Part shown: positions 34,999-42,433 of the stretch, one piece after another
Layout: every line of letters starts with the position of its first letter
How positions within the stretch are numbered: position 1 is the first letter of the stretch
Source: Phaeacidiphilus oryzae TH49
Lineage (GTDB): Bacteria > Actinomycetota > Actinomycetes > Streptomycetales > Streptomycetaceae
Assembly (NCBI RefSeq): GCF_000744815.1
Contig: NZ_JQMQ01000005.1
Span: forward strand, 3,108,055-3,172,054
Length of the DNA stretch: 64,000 nucleotides
Direction: 5' to 3'
The notes under the pieces: model-generated
Told to the model about the DNA's origin: nothing
What the model saw: the letters and a program-made list of their open reading frames with translations, nothing else
Database searches by the model: none
Translations under genes and position numbers: made by a program

Positions 34999-35027
34999 TT
35001 GCCTCCTCCGACCCGGCTGCCTACCGT
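34999..35027 (+). promoter_or_regulatory. Promoter of the short leader frame
   Basis: TTGCCT and TACCGT are separated by exactly 17 bases. Transcription would begin near 35034, only about six bases before the extended Shine-Dalgarno sequence. Confidence 0.5.
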
Positions 35028-35039
35028 GGACAGCACACG

Positions 35040-35056
35040 GAAAGGAGGTGATCCAG
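35040..35056 (+). promoter_or_regulatory. Extended Shine-Dalgarno, 17-nt complement of the 16S rRNA 3' end
   Basis: GAAAGGAGGTGATCCAG matches the reverse complement of the bacterial 16S rRNA 3' terminus over 17 consecutive bases, far longer than a normal ribosome-binding site. It lies two bases before the TTG of a 12-codon frame. Such strong pairing should hold ribosomes at this spot. Confidence 0.8.
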
Positions 35057-35058
35057 AG

Positions 35059-35097
35059 TTGAGTACTTCTGGGACGCGTGAGGTGGCTGTTTCCTAG
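35059..35097 (+). CDS. Putative 12-residue leader peptide
   Basis: A TTG-initiated frame encodes M-STSGTREVAVS and ends at TAG 35095. It directly follows the extended Shine-Dalgarno and a well-spaced promoter, so translation is plausible although the frame is tiny. The peptide has no rare-codon run or amino-acid repeat of a classical attenuator. The downstream RNA folds into hairpins and a three-way junction before the DUF4231 gene at 35348, so the peptide may regulate that gene or belong to a small RNA. I do not recognise it. Confidence 0.5.
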   Translation: MSTSGTREVAVS

Positions 35098-35113
35098 CCA
35101 CTCCGCCCGCTGA

Positions 35114-35131
35114 GTGACCGCTCGCGGTCGC
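35114..35131 (+). promoter_or_regulatory. Hairpin after the leader frame, followed by CCTCC
   Basis: GACCGC-TC-GCGGTC forms a tight stem, extendable by a wobble and a further pair. The CCTCC at 35131-35135 that follows is complementary to the core GGAGG of the Shine-Dalgarno at 35044 and could mask it in an alternative fold. Confidence 0.45.
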
Positions 35132-35170
35132 CTCCTGGACGGAGCAGCGGGAGTAATCCAAGCAGTCACC

Positions 35171-35236
35171 CGGCCCCCGGGCCCGCCGGACAGTCCTTCC
35201 GGCAGCCGCCTTCGGCGGCTAGCGGCCCGGGGGTCG
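35171..35236 (+). ncRNA. Predicted three-way junction RNA structure
   Basis: An outer 13-bp stem (35171-35183 with 35224-35236, one G-U pair) encloses two hairpins: GCCGGA/TCCGGC (35185-35203) and AGCCGCC-TTC-GGCGGCT (35204-35220). The arms fit together almost without spare bases. No U-run follows, so it may be a terminator of the leader transcript, part of a regulatory RNA, or both. Confidence 0.45.
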
Positions 35237-35347
35237 TCCCATGCCCGCACGCGGACCGGCCGGACCGGACGCCGCCGCGGGCACTCTTTTGCTGTCAGGG
35301 CGCGTTCGCCACACTTGGCGGTGGACGGGCGACTGGGTGGGGGGCCG

Positions 35348-36265
35348 ATGGTGCGTCAGGATCCGCCGCGACAGCGGGAGCAGACGCTGCTGCCGGACTT
35401 CTTCGACTACGCGGACCGGGCCGCGCTGACCGGCCAGCGGCAGGCGATCCGCTGGTACGTCGGGCAGATCATCATGCTGCTGCTCGCCTCCGTGGTGGCG
35501 ATCCCGGACATCCACGCCAAGGGGCTCAACCTCTCGCCCGCGCTGTCGCTGCTGGCCTTCGTGGGCGCGTACTACTTCTGGGAGCGGCTGCGCGAGGAGC
35601 GCCCGCAGGCCGTCTGGTACGCCGGGCGGGCGGCCGCCGAGCTGATGAAGACCCTGGTGTGGAAGTACTCGGTGCGGGCCAAGCCCTTCGACGGGCCGCC
35701 CGAGTCCGCCGAGGCGGACGCCGGGTTCGCGGTGCAGATGGGCGAGGTCTTCCAGACCTTCCAGGACACCAAGGCGCTGCGCACCCGCTCCCGCCCGGAC
35801 ATCACCGAGGAGATGCGCCGGCGCCGGGCCTCCCCGCTCTCCGCCCGCCGGGACGTCTACCTCAACGAGCGGGTGCGCGGCCAGCGCACCTGGTACCGCT
35901 CGCGGGCCGACGAGTGCGACAGCGAGGCCGCCAAGTGGCAGGCGGTGTCGATCGTGGCGATCATCATCGGCGCCTCCTTCGCGGTCCTGCAGATCTTCCA
36001 GATCGTCCCCTGGCACGTGCTGGGCACCTTCACCACCGTCGCCGCCTCGGTCACCGCGTGGACCCAGCTCAAGCAGTACGGCCCGCTCTCCGCGGCCTAC
36101 CGCCTCGCGGCCACCGAGCTCGACATGCTGGAGGTCCAGCTGGAGCGCCTCGACATCAACGCCCCCGAGGCGGAGGAGAACTGGTCCCGGCTGGCCGCGG
36201 ACGCCGAGGACGCCATCACCCGCGAGCACACCGTGTGGCGGGCCCGGCGGGACCGTGCGGCGTAG
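35348..36265 (+). CDS. DUF4231 (SLATT-like) membrane protein
   Basis: The 305-residue protein has two pairs of membrane helices: IIMLLLASVVAIPDI with LSPALSLLAFVGAYYF (about 38-75), and VSIVAIIIGASFAVLQIF with LGTFTTVAASVTAW (about 200-235). The second pair and the following coiled region (LDMLEVQLERLDINAPEAEE) match the DUF4231 pattern, related to SLATT domains proposed as pore-forming effectors in nucleotide-sensing conflict systems. No nucleotide cyclase or SLOG partner is adjacent. ATG 35348 was chosen; GTG 35351 is also possible, and a G-run lies upstream. The next gene is convergent. Confidence 0.8.
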   Translation: MVRQDPPRQREQTLLPDFFDYADRAALTGQRQAIRWYVGQIIMLLLASVVAIPDIHAKGLNLSPALSLLAFVGAYYFWERLREERPQAVWYAGRAAAELMKTLVWKYSVRAKPFDGPPESAEADAGFAVQMGEVFQTFQDTKALRTRSRPDITEEMRRRRASPLSARRDVYLNERVRGQRTWYRSRADECDSEAAKWQAVSIVAIIIGASFAVLQIFQIVPWHVLGTFTTVAASVTAWTQLKQYGPLSAAYRLAATELDMLEVQLERLDINAPEAEENWSRLAADAEDAITREHTVWRARRDRAA

Positions 36266-36294
36266 CCACGCCGCGCCCCGGCGGGGGCGGCCGG

Positions 36295-37092
36295 CTACGG
36301 CCCCACCCGCACCGCCGTGTCCACCAGGTCGCGGACGCCGACCAGCAGCGCCCGGGCCGAGGCGACCCGGCCGGGGCGGAGGGTGCGCAGATGGGGGGTG
36401 ATCCGGGAGGCCCATTCCGGGAAGTGGAGGTCGTCCAGGGCGGCGTCGGTGAAGGAGACCCAGCGGGGCCGGCCGTCCGGGCCGAGGACCTTGCAGGAGT
36501 ACATCTGCTGGCGGAGGCCGCCGCGCCGGTACTCGGCCAGGTGGAGGGCGGTGGCGACCTCCAGGCCGACGCCCACCAGCAGGTTCTGCGCGTCGAGTTC
36601 GTACAGGCGGGCGAGCGGGGAGCGTTCGCCGAGGTGGCTGGTGAGGGCGTGGCCCTCGGTGATCCGGCGGGCCTGCGGGCCGATCGCCGCGAAGGAGGTC
36701 TGCGGGTGGGCGCTGCGCAGCGCCCCCGGCAGCCGGCGCACCCGTTCGGAGAGCACCCCCAGGGTGGGCGAGGCGGGGGTGCGCTCCGGATCGTAGGGCG
36801 GCATCCGGTCCCACAGCACGGAGGCCTGACGCTCCGTCAGGTGCCGAATGCGGCTACGATGCGCGCGCGAGGTCGTGGAGTTCTCGTCGGTAGCCGTGTA
36901 GACCACAAGGGTGCCCTCGGGGCCGAGCACCGCGCGGAGCGCCGCTATCGCGGAGTCGACGCCACCGCTGACCACACCGAGCGCGCGCATCGAGGACTGA
37001 ACCAGCAGCACCCCGCCCGGCCGGACACCCAACTCGGCGAGTTCGGCGGCCAGTTCGCGCTCCCCCGGCAGCCGTCCGAATTCTGTTCGCAT
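36295..37092 (-). CDS. AAC(3)-family N-acetyltransferase
   Basis: The 265-residue protein has the aminoglycoside 3-N-acetyltransferase (antibiotic_NAT) fold: LLVQSSMRALGVVSGGVDS near the start, TLVVYTATDENSTTSRAH and the family signature AHPQTSFAAIG near residue 145. Acetyl-CoA would donate to an amino group of an aminoglycoside or a related metabolite. Many such genes in actinomycetes are not resistance genes, so the substrate is open. It is divergent from an alpha/beta hydrolase and shares a 155-base control region with inverted repeats. No ribosome-binding site precedes the ATG. Confidence 0.88.
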   Translation of the reverse strand: MRTEFGRLPGERELAAELAELGVRPGGVLLVQSSMRALGVVSGGVDSAIAALRAVLGPEGTLVVYTATDENSTTSRAHRSRIRHLTERQASVLWDRMPPYDPERTPASPTLGVLSERVRRLPGALRSAHPQTSFAAIGPQARRITEGHALTSHLGERSPLARLYELDAQNLLVGVGLEVATALHLAEYRRGGLRQQMYSCKVLGPDGRPRWVSFTDAALDDLHFPEWASRITPHLRTLRPGRVASARALLVGVRDLVDTAVRVGP

Positions 37093-37101
37093 GTCGATGT
37101 T

Positions 37102-37189
37102 CTGTCCCGATCTTGGCAGAAAATCGCGACAGGACCCATCGGATGCTGCGGAACACCCGGTCGCAGACCGTACACTCCACAGCGGAGTG
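37102..37189. promoter_or_regulatory. Two inverted repeats between the divergent acetyltransferase and hydrolase genes
   Basis: CTGTCCCGAT and ATCGCGACAG (37102-37111, 37123-37132) pair in 9 of 10 positions and lie next to the acetyltransferase start. CACTCC-ACAGC-GGAGTG (37173-37189) is a perfect dyad about 60 bases before the hydrolase start. Both are candidate operators. Confidence 0.5.
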
Positions 37190-37247
37190 GTATGCCCTGG
37201 AACCTGCCGACCTGACTACCTACCCATCCTGAGAGGGTCCGATTCCC

Positions 37248-38276
37248 ATGGAGTTCACGGTTTCCGTCGACCTCCCTGGCAGCGAACCCAGACGCCTCCG
37301 GTACATGGACTCGGGCGACCCCGACGGCCGGCCCGTGGTGCTGCTGCACGGCACGCCGGGCAGCCGGCTGGGCCCCTTCCCCAACGAGGCGATGCTGTAC
37401 CGCAACAGCATCCGGTTGATCACCTACGACCGCCCCGGCTACGGCGGCTCGGACCGGATGGTGAAACGGCAGGTGGGCGACGCGGCCGCGGACGTGGAGA
37501 GGATCGCGGACGCTCTCGGGCTCGAACGCTTTGGAGTGGCCGGGCGGTCCGGCGGCGGACCCCACGCCCTCGCCTGCGCGGCCGCGCTGCCCGGCCGGGT
37601 GACCCGCTGCGCCTCCCTGGTCTCCCTCGCCCCGTACCGGGCGGAGGGCCTGGACTGGACCGCGGGGATGGTGGAGTCCAACCGCAGGGCGTACGCCGAG
37701 GCCGCGGAGTACGGGCTGAGCGAGGTCGAGGCGAGCCTCTGCCAGAAGCGCAGCGCGATAGCCGGCGAGGACCGGAGCGGCGGCGCCACCGCCGTGGCCG
37801 AGCGGCCGAGCGCGCAAGCGGCAGCGGCAGCGGCAGAGCGGCCGACCACGGCAGAGCGGCCGGCGGAGCAGCCGCAGGCGGCCGAGCGCTCCACCGTGGA
37901 CGGCGGCCGGATGCTGCGCCGGATGGACTCCGAATGGCACTCCACCGACCGGGCGGTGGCCATGAACCCGGAGCTGAGCCGACAGCTTCAGGCCACCTTC
38001 CAGGAGGCGCTGCGCACCGACACGGCCGGCTGGGCGGACGACGTGATGTCCTTCGTCAGCGACTGGGGCTTCGACCCCGCCGAGATCGACACCGACCGGG
38101 TGGACGTGCTCCTCTACCACGGCTCGGAGGACATCTACTCCCCCGCCTCGCACAGCCGCTGGCTGAGCTCCCGGATCAGGGGCTCGCGGCTGTGGATAGA
38201 GCCGGGCGTCTCGCACTTCGACAACCTCCGCCGGCTTCCCGAACTCCTGGTCTGGGTCGCCAACGGGGACGCCTGA
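37248..38276 (+). CDS. Alpha/beta hydrolase
   Basis: The 342-residue enzyme has a classical alpha/beta hydrolase layout: VVLLHGTPGSRLGPFP (oxyanion loop), YDRPGYGGSD, the nucleophile elbow GVAGRSGGGPHAL with serine near 106, an acid in YHGSEDIYSP and histidine in PGVSHFDNLR. Residues about 170-215 are an Ala/Glu/Pro/Gln-rich low-complexity insert in the cap region, which is unusual and has imperfect AERP repeats. A GAGAGGG site precedes the ATG. Substrate is unknown. It is convergent with the fxs operon, ending 31 bases from it. Confidence 0.87.
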   Translation: MEFTVSVDLPGSEPRRLRYMDSGDPDGRPVVLLHGTPGSRLGPFPNEAMLYRNSIRLITYDRPGYGGSDRMVKRQVGDAAADVERIADALGLERFGVAGRSGGGPHALACAAALPGRVTRCASLVSLAPYRAEGLDWTAGMVESNRRAYAEAAEYGLSEVEASLCQKRSAIAGEDRSGGATAVAERPSAQAAAAAAERPTTAERPAEQPQAAERSTVDGGRMLRRMDSEWHSTDRAVAMNPELSRQLQATFQEALRTDTAGWADDVMSFVSDWGFDPAEIDTDRVDVLLYHGSEDIYSPASHSRWLSSRIRGSRLWIEPGVSHFDNLRRLPELLVWVANGDA

Positions 38277-38307
38277 CCCTCCCGGATCCGGCGTCCCCGT
38301 ACCGCGG

Positions 38308-41300
38308 CTACCAGGGCTGGAGCTCCAGGATCCGGCTGAGCCGCTTGCGCTTCTGGGCCCGGGTGTACTCGGGGTGGTCGGCGTCCCCGAGCAGTGAGAA
38401 GAGCAGGGTCATCGCCTCCTCCCGGGTCCGCTCCGCCCGGTCGGCCTCGCCCAGCTCGGCGAGGACCAGGGAGAGGTTGGCGGCGCAGACCGCCCGGTCC
38501 AGGTGGCTCTCGCCGAACCAGGCGGTGGCCCGGTCGAGGGCCAGCTCGCCGATCCCCCGGGCCTCCTCCCAGCGCCCGTGCCCGGCCAGGGTGTTGGCCC
38601 AGTTGATGGTCGAGCAGATGGTGAACGGGTGCTGGTCGCCGAGCCGCTCCTCGAGCTGCCGGACGGTGGCGGCGTGGAGGTCGAGGGCCTCCAGCCGGCT
38701 CTCCCGGTCCAGGCTCTCGCTGGAGAGGAAGACGGCCAGGTTGTCCGCGCTGCCGAGGGTGTTGGGGTGCTCCGGGCCGAGCTGGGCGGCGAAGAAGGCG
38801 TGCACCTCCCGGGCCAGGTCCACGGCCTCCCGGTGGCGGCCGGCCATCCACTCCTCGGCGGCCAGGGTGAGCTGGCTGGTACGGGTGTCCGGGTTGTTCT
38901 CGCCGTACTGCTCGCGGCAGCGCTCCGCGGTGTCCCGGATCAGGGTGAGGGCGTTCTCCGACTGGCCCGCCAACCGGTAGGAGACGGCGAGGTTCCGGCA
39001 GATCACCAGGGTCCGCAGGTTGTTCGGCCCCTGGGCGTTCGCCATCCGCTCGCGGATCCGCTCCAGCCTGCGGACGGCCTCGGCGATCTGGCCGGCGTCG
39101 CGGAGGTCGCGGACCAGGTGGGATTCGGAGATCAGGGTCTCCGGGGCGTCCGCGCCGAGCACCCGGACCCGGCGCTCCCAGGTCTGCTGGTCGAGGCCGC
39201 GGGCGCGCTGGTAGTCGCCGAGCAGCCGGTGGTCGAGCGCGACGTTGTTGGCCATCCGCAGGGTGCGGACGTGGTCCGGGCCGAGCCGGTTGGTCAGCGA
39301 CTGGAGGGTCTGCTCGTCCTGGGTCAGGGCCTCCTGGTAGCGGCCGAGGGCCCGCAGGTCGCCGCCGACGTTGCCGGCCGAGATCAGCGCGTGGACGTGC
39401 TCGGGTCCGCTCACCCGGCGCTGCCTGCCCAGGGTCTCCTGGTCCATCTCCAGCGCCTCGCGGTAGCGCCCGGTGCTGCGCAGCACGTTGCCCAGCTCCC
39501 GGCGCAGGGCCAGGGTCACCCGGTCGTTCTCGCCGAACTGCTCGCCCCAGGTCCTCAGCAGGTCGCTGCCGATCGTGTTGGCGCGGTCGAACTCACCGCG
39601 CAGCCAGAGGTAGCGCACCCAGTCGACCATCAGCTCGCGGGCGTCGTCGTCCCGGCTGGTGCGGGCCTGCGAGGGGGTGAGGTGGGGCCAGATACGGTCC
39701 AGCTCCGGCCAGTTGGCCTCGTTGTCCACGTCGCCCTCGATCCGGGCGCGGCCGGCCGTGAGCACCTGGTGGACGCGGCGGCGGCGCTCCTCCTGGGCGT
39801 CCTCCTCAAGGCTGGAGCGGACCACCACCTGGACGAGCCGGTGCAGCTGCACGGTGGAGTGCTGGTTGTCGATCCTGGCCAGGGAGTACTTGCCGAGCTG
39901 CTCGAAGACCGTGCCCAGGGTCGCCCGGTCGCTGATCGCGTCGTCCACCTGGCTCAGCTCGCGGCGCAGCTCACGGTCGTAGAGGAGGTCCATAGCGATC
40001 GGCTCGGGGGCGAAGAAGGCGCACAGCTCCAGCATCCGGGCCGCCGCCGGGGCCTCCTGCCGGAGCGTCTCCACCGAGATGTTCCAGGTGCGGGCGACGG
40101 CGTTCGGGTACTCGTTGGCCTTGCCTGCCGCCAGCAGCGGCGGCAGCTCCCGGTGCAGCATGTCCAGGTACTCCGGGACGGGCGTGCCGGTGGTGTCCAG
40201 CCAGGCGGCGGACTGCTCGATGGCCAGCGGAAGGTCGCCCAGCTGCTCGGCCACGTCGTTGGCCTGCTCCCGGGTCAGCCGCGGGACGCGGAAGAGGAGG
40301 TGGCGGATGGACTCCTCGCGCGGGAAGACGTCCAGGTTGATCGGGTCGGCCACGCCGGACCAGGCCGGGTTGCGGGAGGTGATGATCACGTGGCCGCTGC
40401 CGCCGGGCAGGAAGCCGGTCAGGTCCTCCGGCTCGCCCGCGTTGTCGAAGATCAGCAACCAGTGCTTGCTGGGGTAGCCGCGGCGCAGCGCGTCCAGCGC
40501 GTAGGCGGCGTTGGGCGCGGCGACCGGGGAGGCGCCGGGCCCCTCCTCGGCCATCCGGTGGGCGTCGATCCGCTGGGCCAGGTTGCCCAGTTCGACCGGG
40601 ATCAGGTCGCGCTGGTCGGCGGCCACCCACCAGATCACGTCGTACTCGAAGCGGTACCGCCAGGCGTACTCCTTGGCCAGCTGCGTCTTGCCGACGCCGC
40701 CCATGCCGTGCAGCGCCTGGGTGGACTGGGACGGGGTGGCCTGGAGGAGGGCGGTCGCCTCGCCGCCCCGCAGCTGGGCGCGGAGCCGGGCGAACTCCTC
40801 GGCCCGGCCGGTGAAGGTGCGGTTGCGCACCGGCAGGTTGGTGATCTCCGGTTCCGCGCCCGGGTAGCGGGCGGTGACCCGGGCGGCCTCGTTGCCGGTG
40901 AAGTTGTGCCGCGGGTTCATCGCCTGCAGCAGGGCCCGGACCGCGTCCCGCTGGTTCAGCTGGGTGAGGTCGAGGCGCTCGGCGGCCCGCCCGGACTCCA
41001 GCCGGGCGCCGCCGACCAGGACCGAGAGCTCCCGGGGGAGCTCGCCGGTGGCGGGCAGCCCGGCCACCCGGGCGCGGAAGCCCTCGGCGGCCGCGGAGTC
41101 CTGGAAGGCCCGGGAGACCACGCTGACCACCCGAGGGGCGGACTTCAACTGCTCGTCCGGCTGCACGGTCTCGCCGCCGTTCGCGGCCGGCCGGGCGGCG
41201 GCCCCGCCCGGCTGCGCCGGCGTGTCGGGCTGCGGCACCTGGTCGACGATCGGGAGGGTGCTGACCTGGTACTCGCTCTCCTCCAGCACCTCGCGCAGCC

Positions 41301-42369
41301 ACAGCGCCCAGTGCTGGTCCTCGGGCAGATGGGCGAGGACCACGGAGGCGGGCTCGGCGAGCCGCCGGGTGTACCGGCCCCGCCAGGTCAGCCGGAGGTC
41401 CTCGTCCATCTCGGGCAGCCGGACCACCTCGCCCTCGGTGATCTCGCCGGTCAGCCGCTCGCAGGCGGCCAGCAGGGAACGGGGGTCGCCGGGCCGGTCG
41501 CCGAAGACCGCCGGCATCTCCTCGTAGGCGTAGAACGGCTGGTACGGGAACGGGATGCGGCTCCAGTAGGCGTCCCGTTCGACCGCGCTGCGGCCGGAGG
41601 GCAGGCCGTCGAAGCGGTTGCGGGCCAGCGCCTTGCCCGCCTCGGCCTTGTCGTGCTCGCCCTCGTCGATCCGCATCGGCACCGGCAGCACCCGGCGGGT
41701 CCGGCTGAGGTCGCGCCGGACGTCGCGGGCCACCTCGGCGGCGCCGTCGATGCCCTGGCCGCTCAGGGTGAAGCAGACCACCAGGGTGTCCGGCAGGTCG
41801 AGGGTGCAGATCCCGGCGACGTCGCTGAGCCCGGTCCTGCTGTCGATCAGCACGTAGTCGTACTCGCGGGTCATCGCCTCCCGCATGGCCAGCAGGAACC
41901 GCTTGCCGTACTCCCTGGTGTAGAAGACGGTCCAGTTGATCTCGGAGAGCTCCCGGGAGTAGTCCCAGCCCACATGGCCTGCGGGGAGATAGGAGAGCCG
42001 GCCGCCGGCCGGGAAGTGGTCCCAGTTGAGGTCGATGACGTGCGGTCCCAGCGCGGTGGACCGCTCGATCAGCTCGTCGGGCGCGCCGGGGCGGCGGCCC
42101 TCGGGGGTGACCCCCTTGAGCGCCTCGCGGTAGGCGCTGATCATGTGGATGACACCGCAGCCGGTGCGGGCGGACTCCGGCGGTAGGAAGGGCTCCAGGA
42201 ACCGGTCGAGACCGGGCGCCTCCAGGTCCCAGTCCACCACCAGCACGCTCTTGCCGCTGGCGGCGAGGATCCAGGCGACGTTGGCCAGCGCCATGGTGCG
42301 GCCGGTGCCGCCCTTGTACGAGTAGAACGTGACCACCTGGCCGTTGTGGTCGATGGACTGCGGCGTCAT
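38308..42369 (-). CDS. fxsT: FxSxx-COOH system ParA/NB-ARC/TPR protein FxsT
   Basis: The 1353-residue protein is multi-domain. Residues 10-300 are ParA/MinD-like, with P-loop YSYKGGTGRTMALANVAW (19-25) and LIDSRTGLSD. Residues about 340-480 look TIR-like (VVLAHLPEDQHWALWLREVL). Residues 515-800 are an NB-ARC ATPase, with ALHGMGGVGKTQLAKEYAWR as Walker A and LLIFDNA as Walker B. About eight TPR units follow (1000-1340, e.g. LRSTGRYREALEMDQETLG). This is the NLR-like architecture of the FxsT family and suggests a signal-controlled switch. ATG 42369 has GAGGGA upstream. It is the last gene of the fxs operon, 64 bases after the second fxsC. Confidence 0.9.
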   Translation of the reverse strand: MTPQSIDHNGQVVTFYSYKGGTGRTMALANVAWILAASGKSVLVVDWDLEAPGLDRFLEPFLPPESARTGCGVIHMISAYREALKGVTPEGRRPGAPDELIERSTALGPHVIDLNWDHFPAGGRLSYLPAGHVGWDYSRELSEINWTVFYTREYGKRFLLAMREAMTREYDYVLIDSRTGLSDVAGICTLDLPDTLVVCFTLSGQGIDGAAEVARDVRRDLSRTRRVLPVPMRIDEGEHDKAEAGKALARNRFDGLPSGRSAVERDAYWSRIPFPYQPFYAYEEMPAVFGDRPGDPRSLLAACERLTGEITEGEVVRLPEMDEDLRLTWRGRYTRRLAEPASVVLAHLPEDQHWALWLREVLEESEYQVSTLPIVDQVPQPDTPAQPGGAAARPAANGGETVQPDEQLKSAPRVVSVVSRAFQDSAAAEGFRARVAGLPATGELPRELSVLVGGARLESGRAAERLDLTQLNQRDAVRALLQAMNPRHNFTGNEAARVTARYPGAEPEITNLPVRNRTFTGRAEEFARLRAQLRGGEATALLQATPSQSTQALHGMGGVGKTQLAKEYAWRYRFEYDVIWWVAADQRDLIPVELGNLAQRIDAHRMAEEGPGASPVAAPNAAYALDALRRGYPSKHWLLIFDNAGEPEDLTGFLPGGSGHVIITSRNPAWSGVADPINLDVFPREESIRHLLFRVPRLTREQANDVAEQLGDLPLAIEQSAAWLDTTGTPVPEYLDMLHRELPPLLAAGKANEYPNAVARTWNISVETLRQEAPAAARMLELCAFFAPEPIAMDLLYDRELRRELSQVDDAISDRATLGTVFEQLGKYSLARIDNQHSTVQLHRLVQVVVRSSLEEDAQEERRRRVHQVLTAGRARIEGDVDNEANWPELDRIWPHLTPSQARTSRDDDARELMVDWVRYLWLRGEFDRANTIGSDLLRTWGEQFGENDRVTLALRRELGNVLRSTGRYREALEMDQETLGRQRRVSGPEHVHALISAGNVGGDLRALGRYQEALTQDEQTLQSLTNRLGPDHVRTLRMANNVALDHRLLGDYQRARGLDQQTWERRVRVLGADAPETLISESHLVRDLRDAGQIAEAVRRLERIRERMANAQGPNNLRTLVICRNLAVSYRLAGQSENALTLIRDTAERCREQYGENNPDTRTSQLTLAAEEWMAGRHREAVDLAREVHAFFAAQLGPEHPNTLGSADNLAVFLSSESLDRESRLEALDLHAATVRQLEERLGDQHPFTICSTINWANTLAGHGRWEEARGIGELALDRATAWFGESHLDRAVCAANLSLVLAELGEADRAERTREEAMTLLFSLLGDADHPEYTRAQKRKRLSRILELQPW

Positions 42370-42433
42370 TGCGGGTCCCTCGGGAGCGGTGGAGCGGAAC
42401 GGAGTGCGGACTCGGCCGGCTTCTGACGGTACG

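Noticed and set aside
34999-35010. The upstream CCTCC at 35002 as a mask for the extended Shine-Dalgarno
   Set aside because: It lies inside the likely -35 element and would not be transcribed if the promoter assignment is right; the downstream CCTCC is the better candidate.
36295-37092. Calling the AAC(3)-fold gene an antibiotic resistance gene
   Set aside because: Many actinomycete members of the fold have no proven aminoglycoside activity; sequence alone does not settle it.
38503-42186. A 1227-codon plus-strand frame opposite fxsT
   Set aside because: It is antisense to the recognised ParA/NB-ARC/TPR gene and has shadow-like composition.
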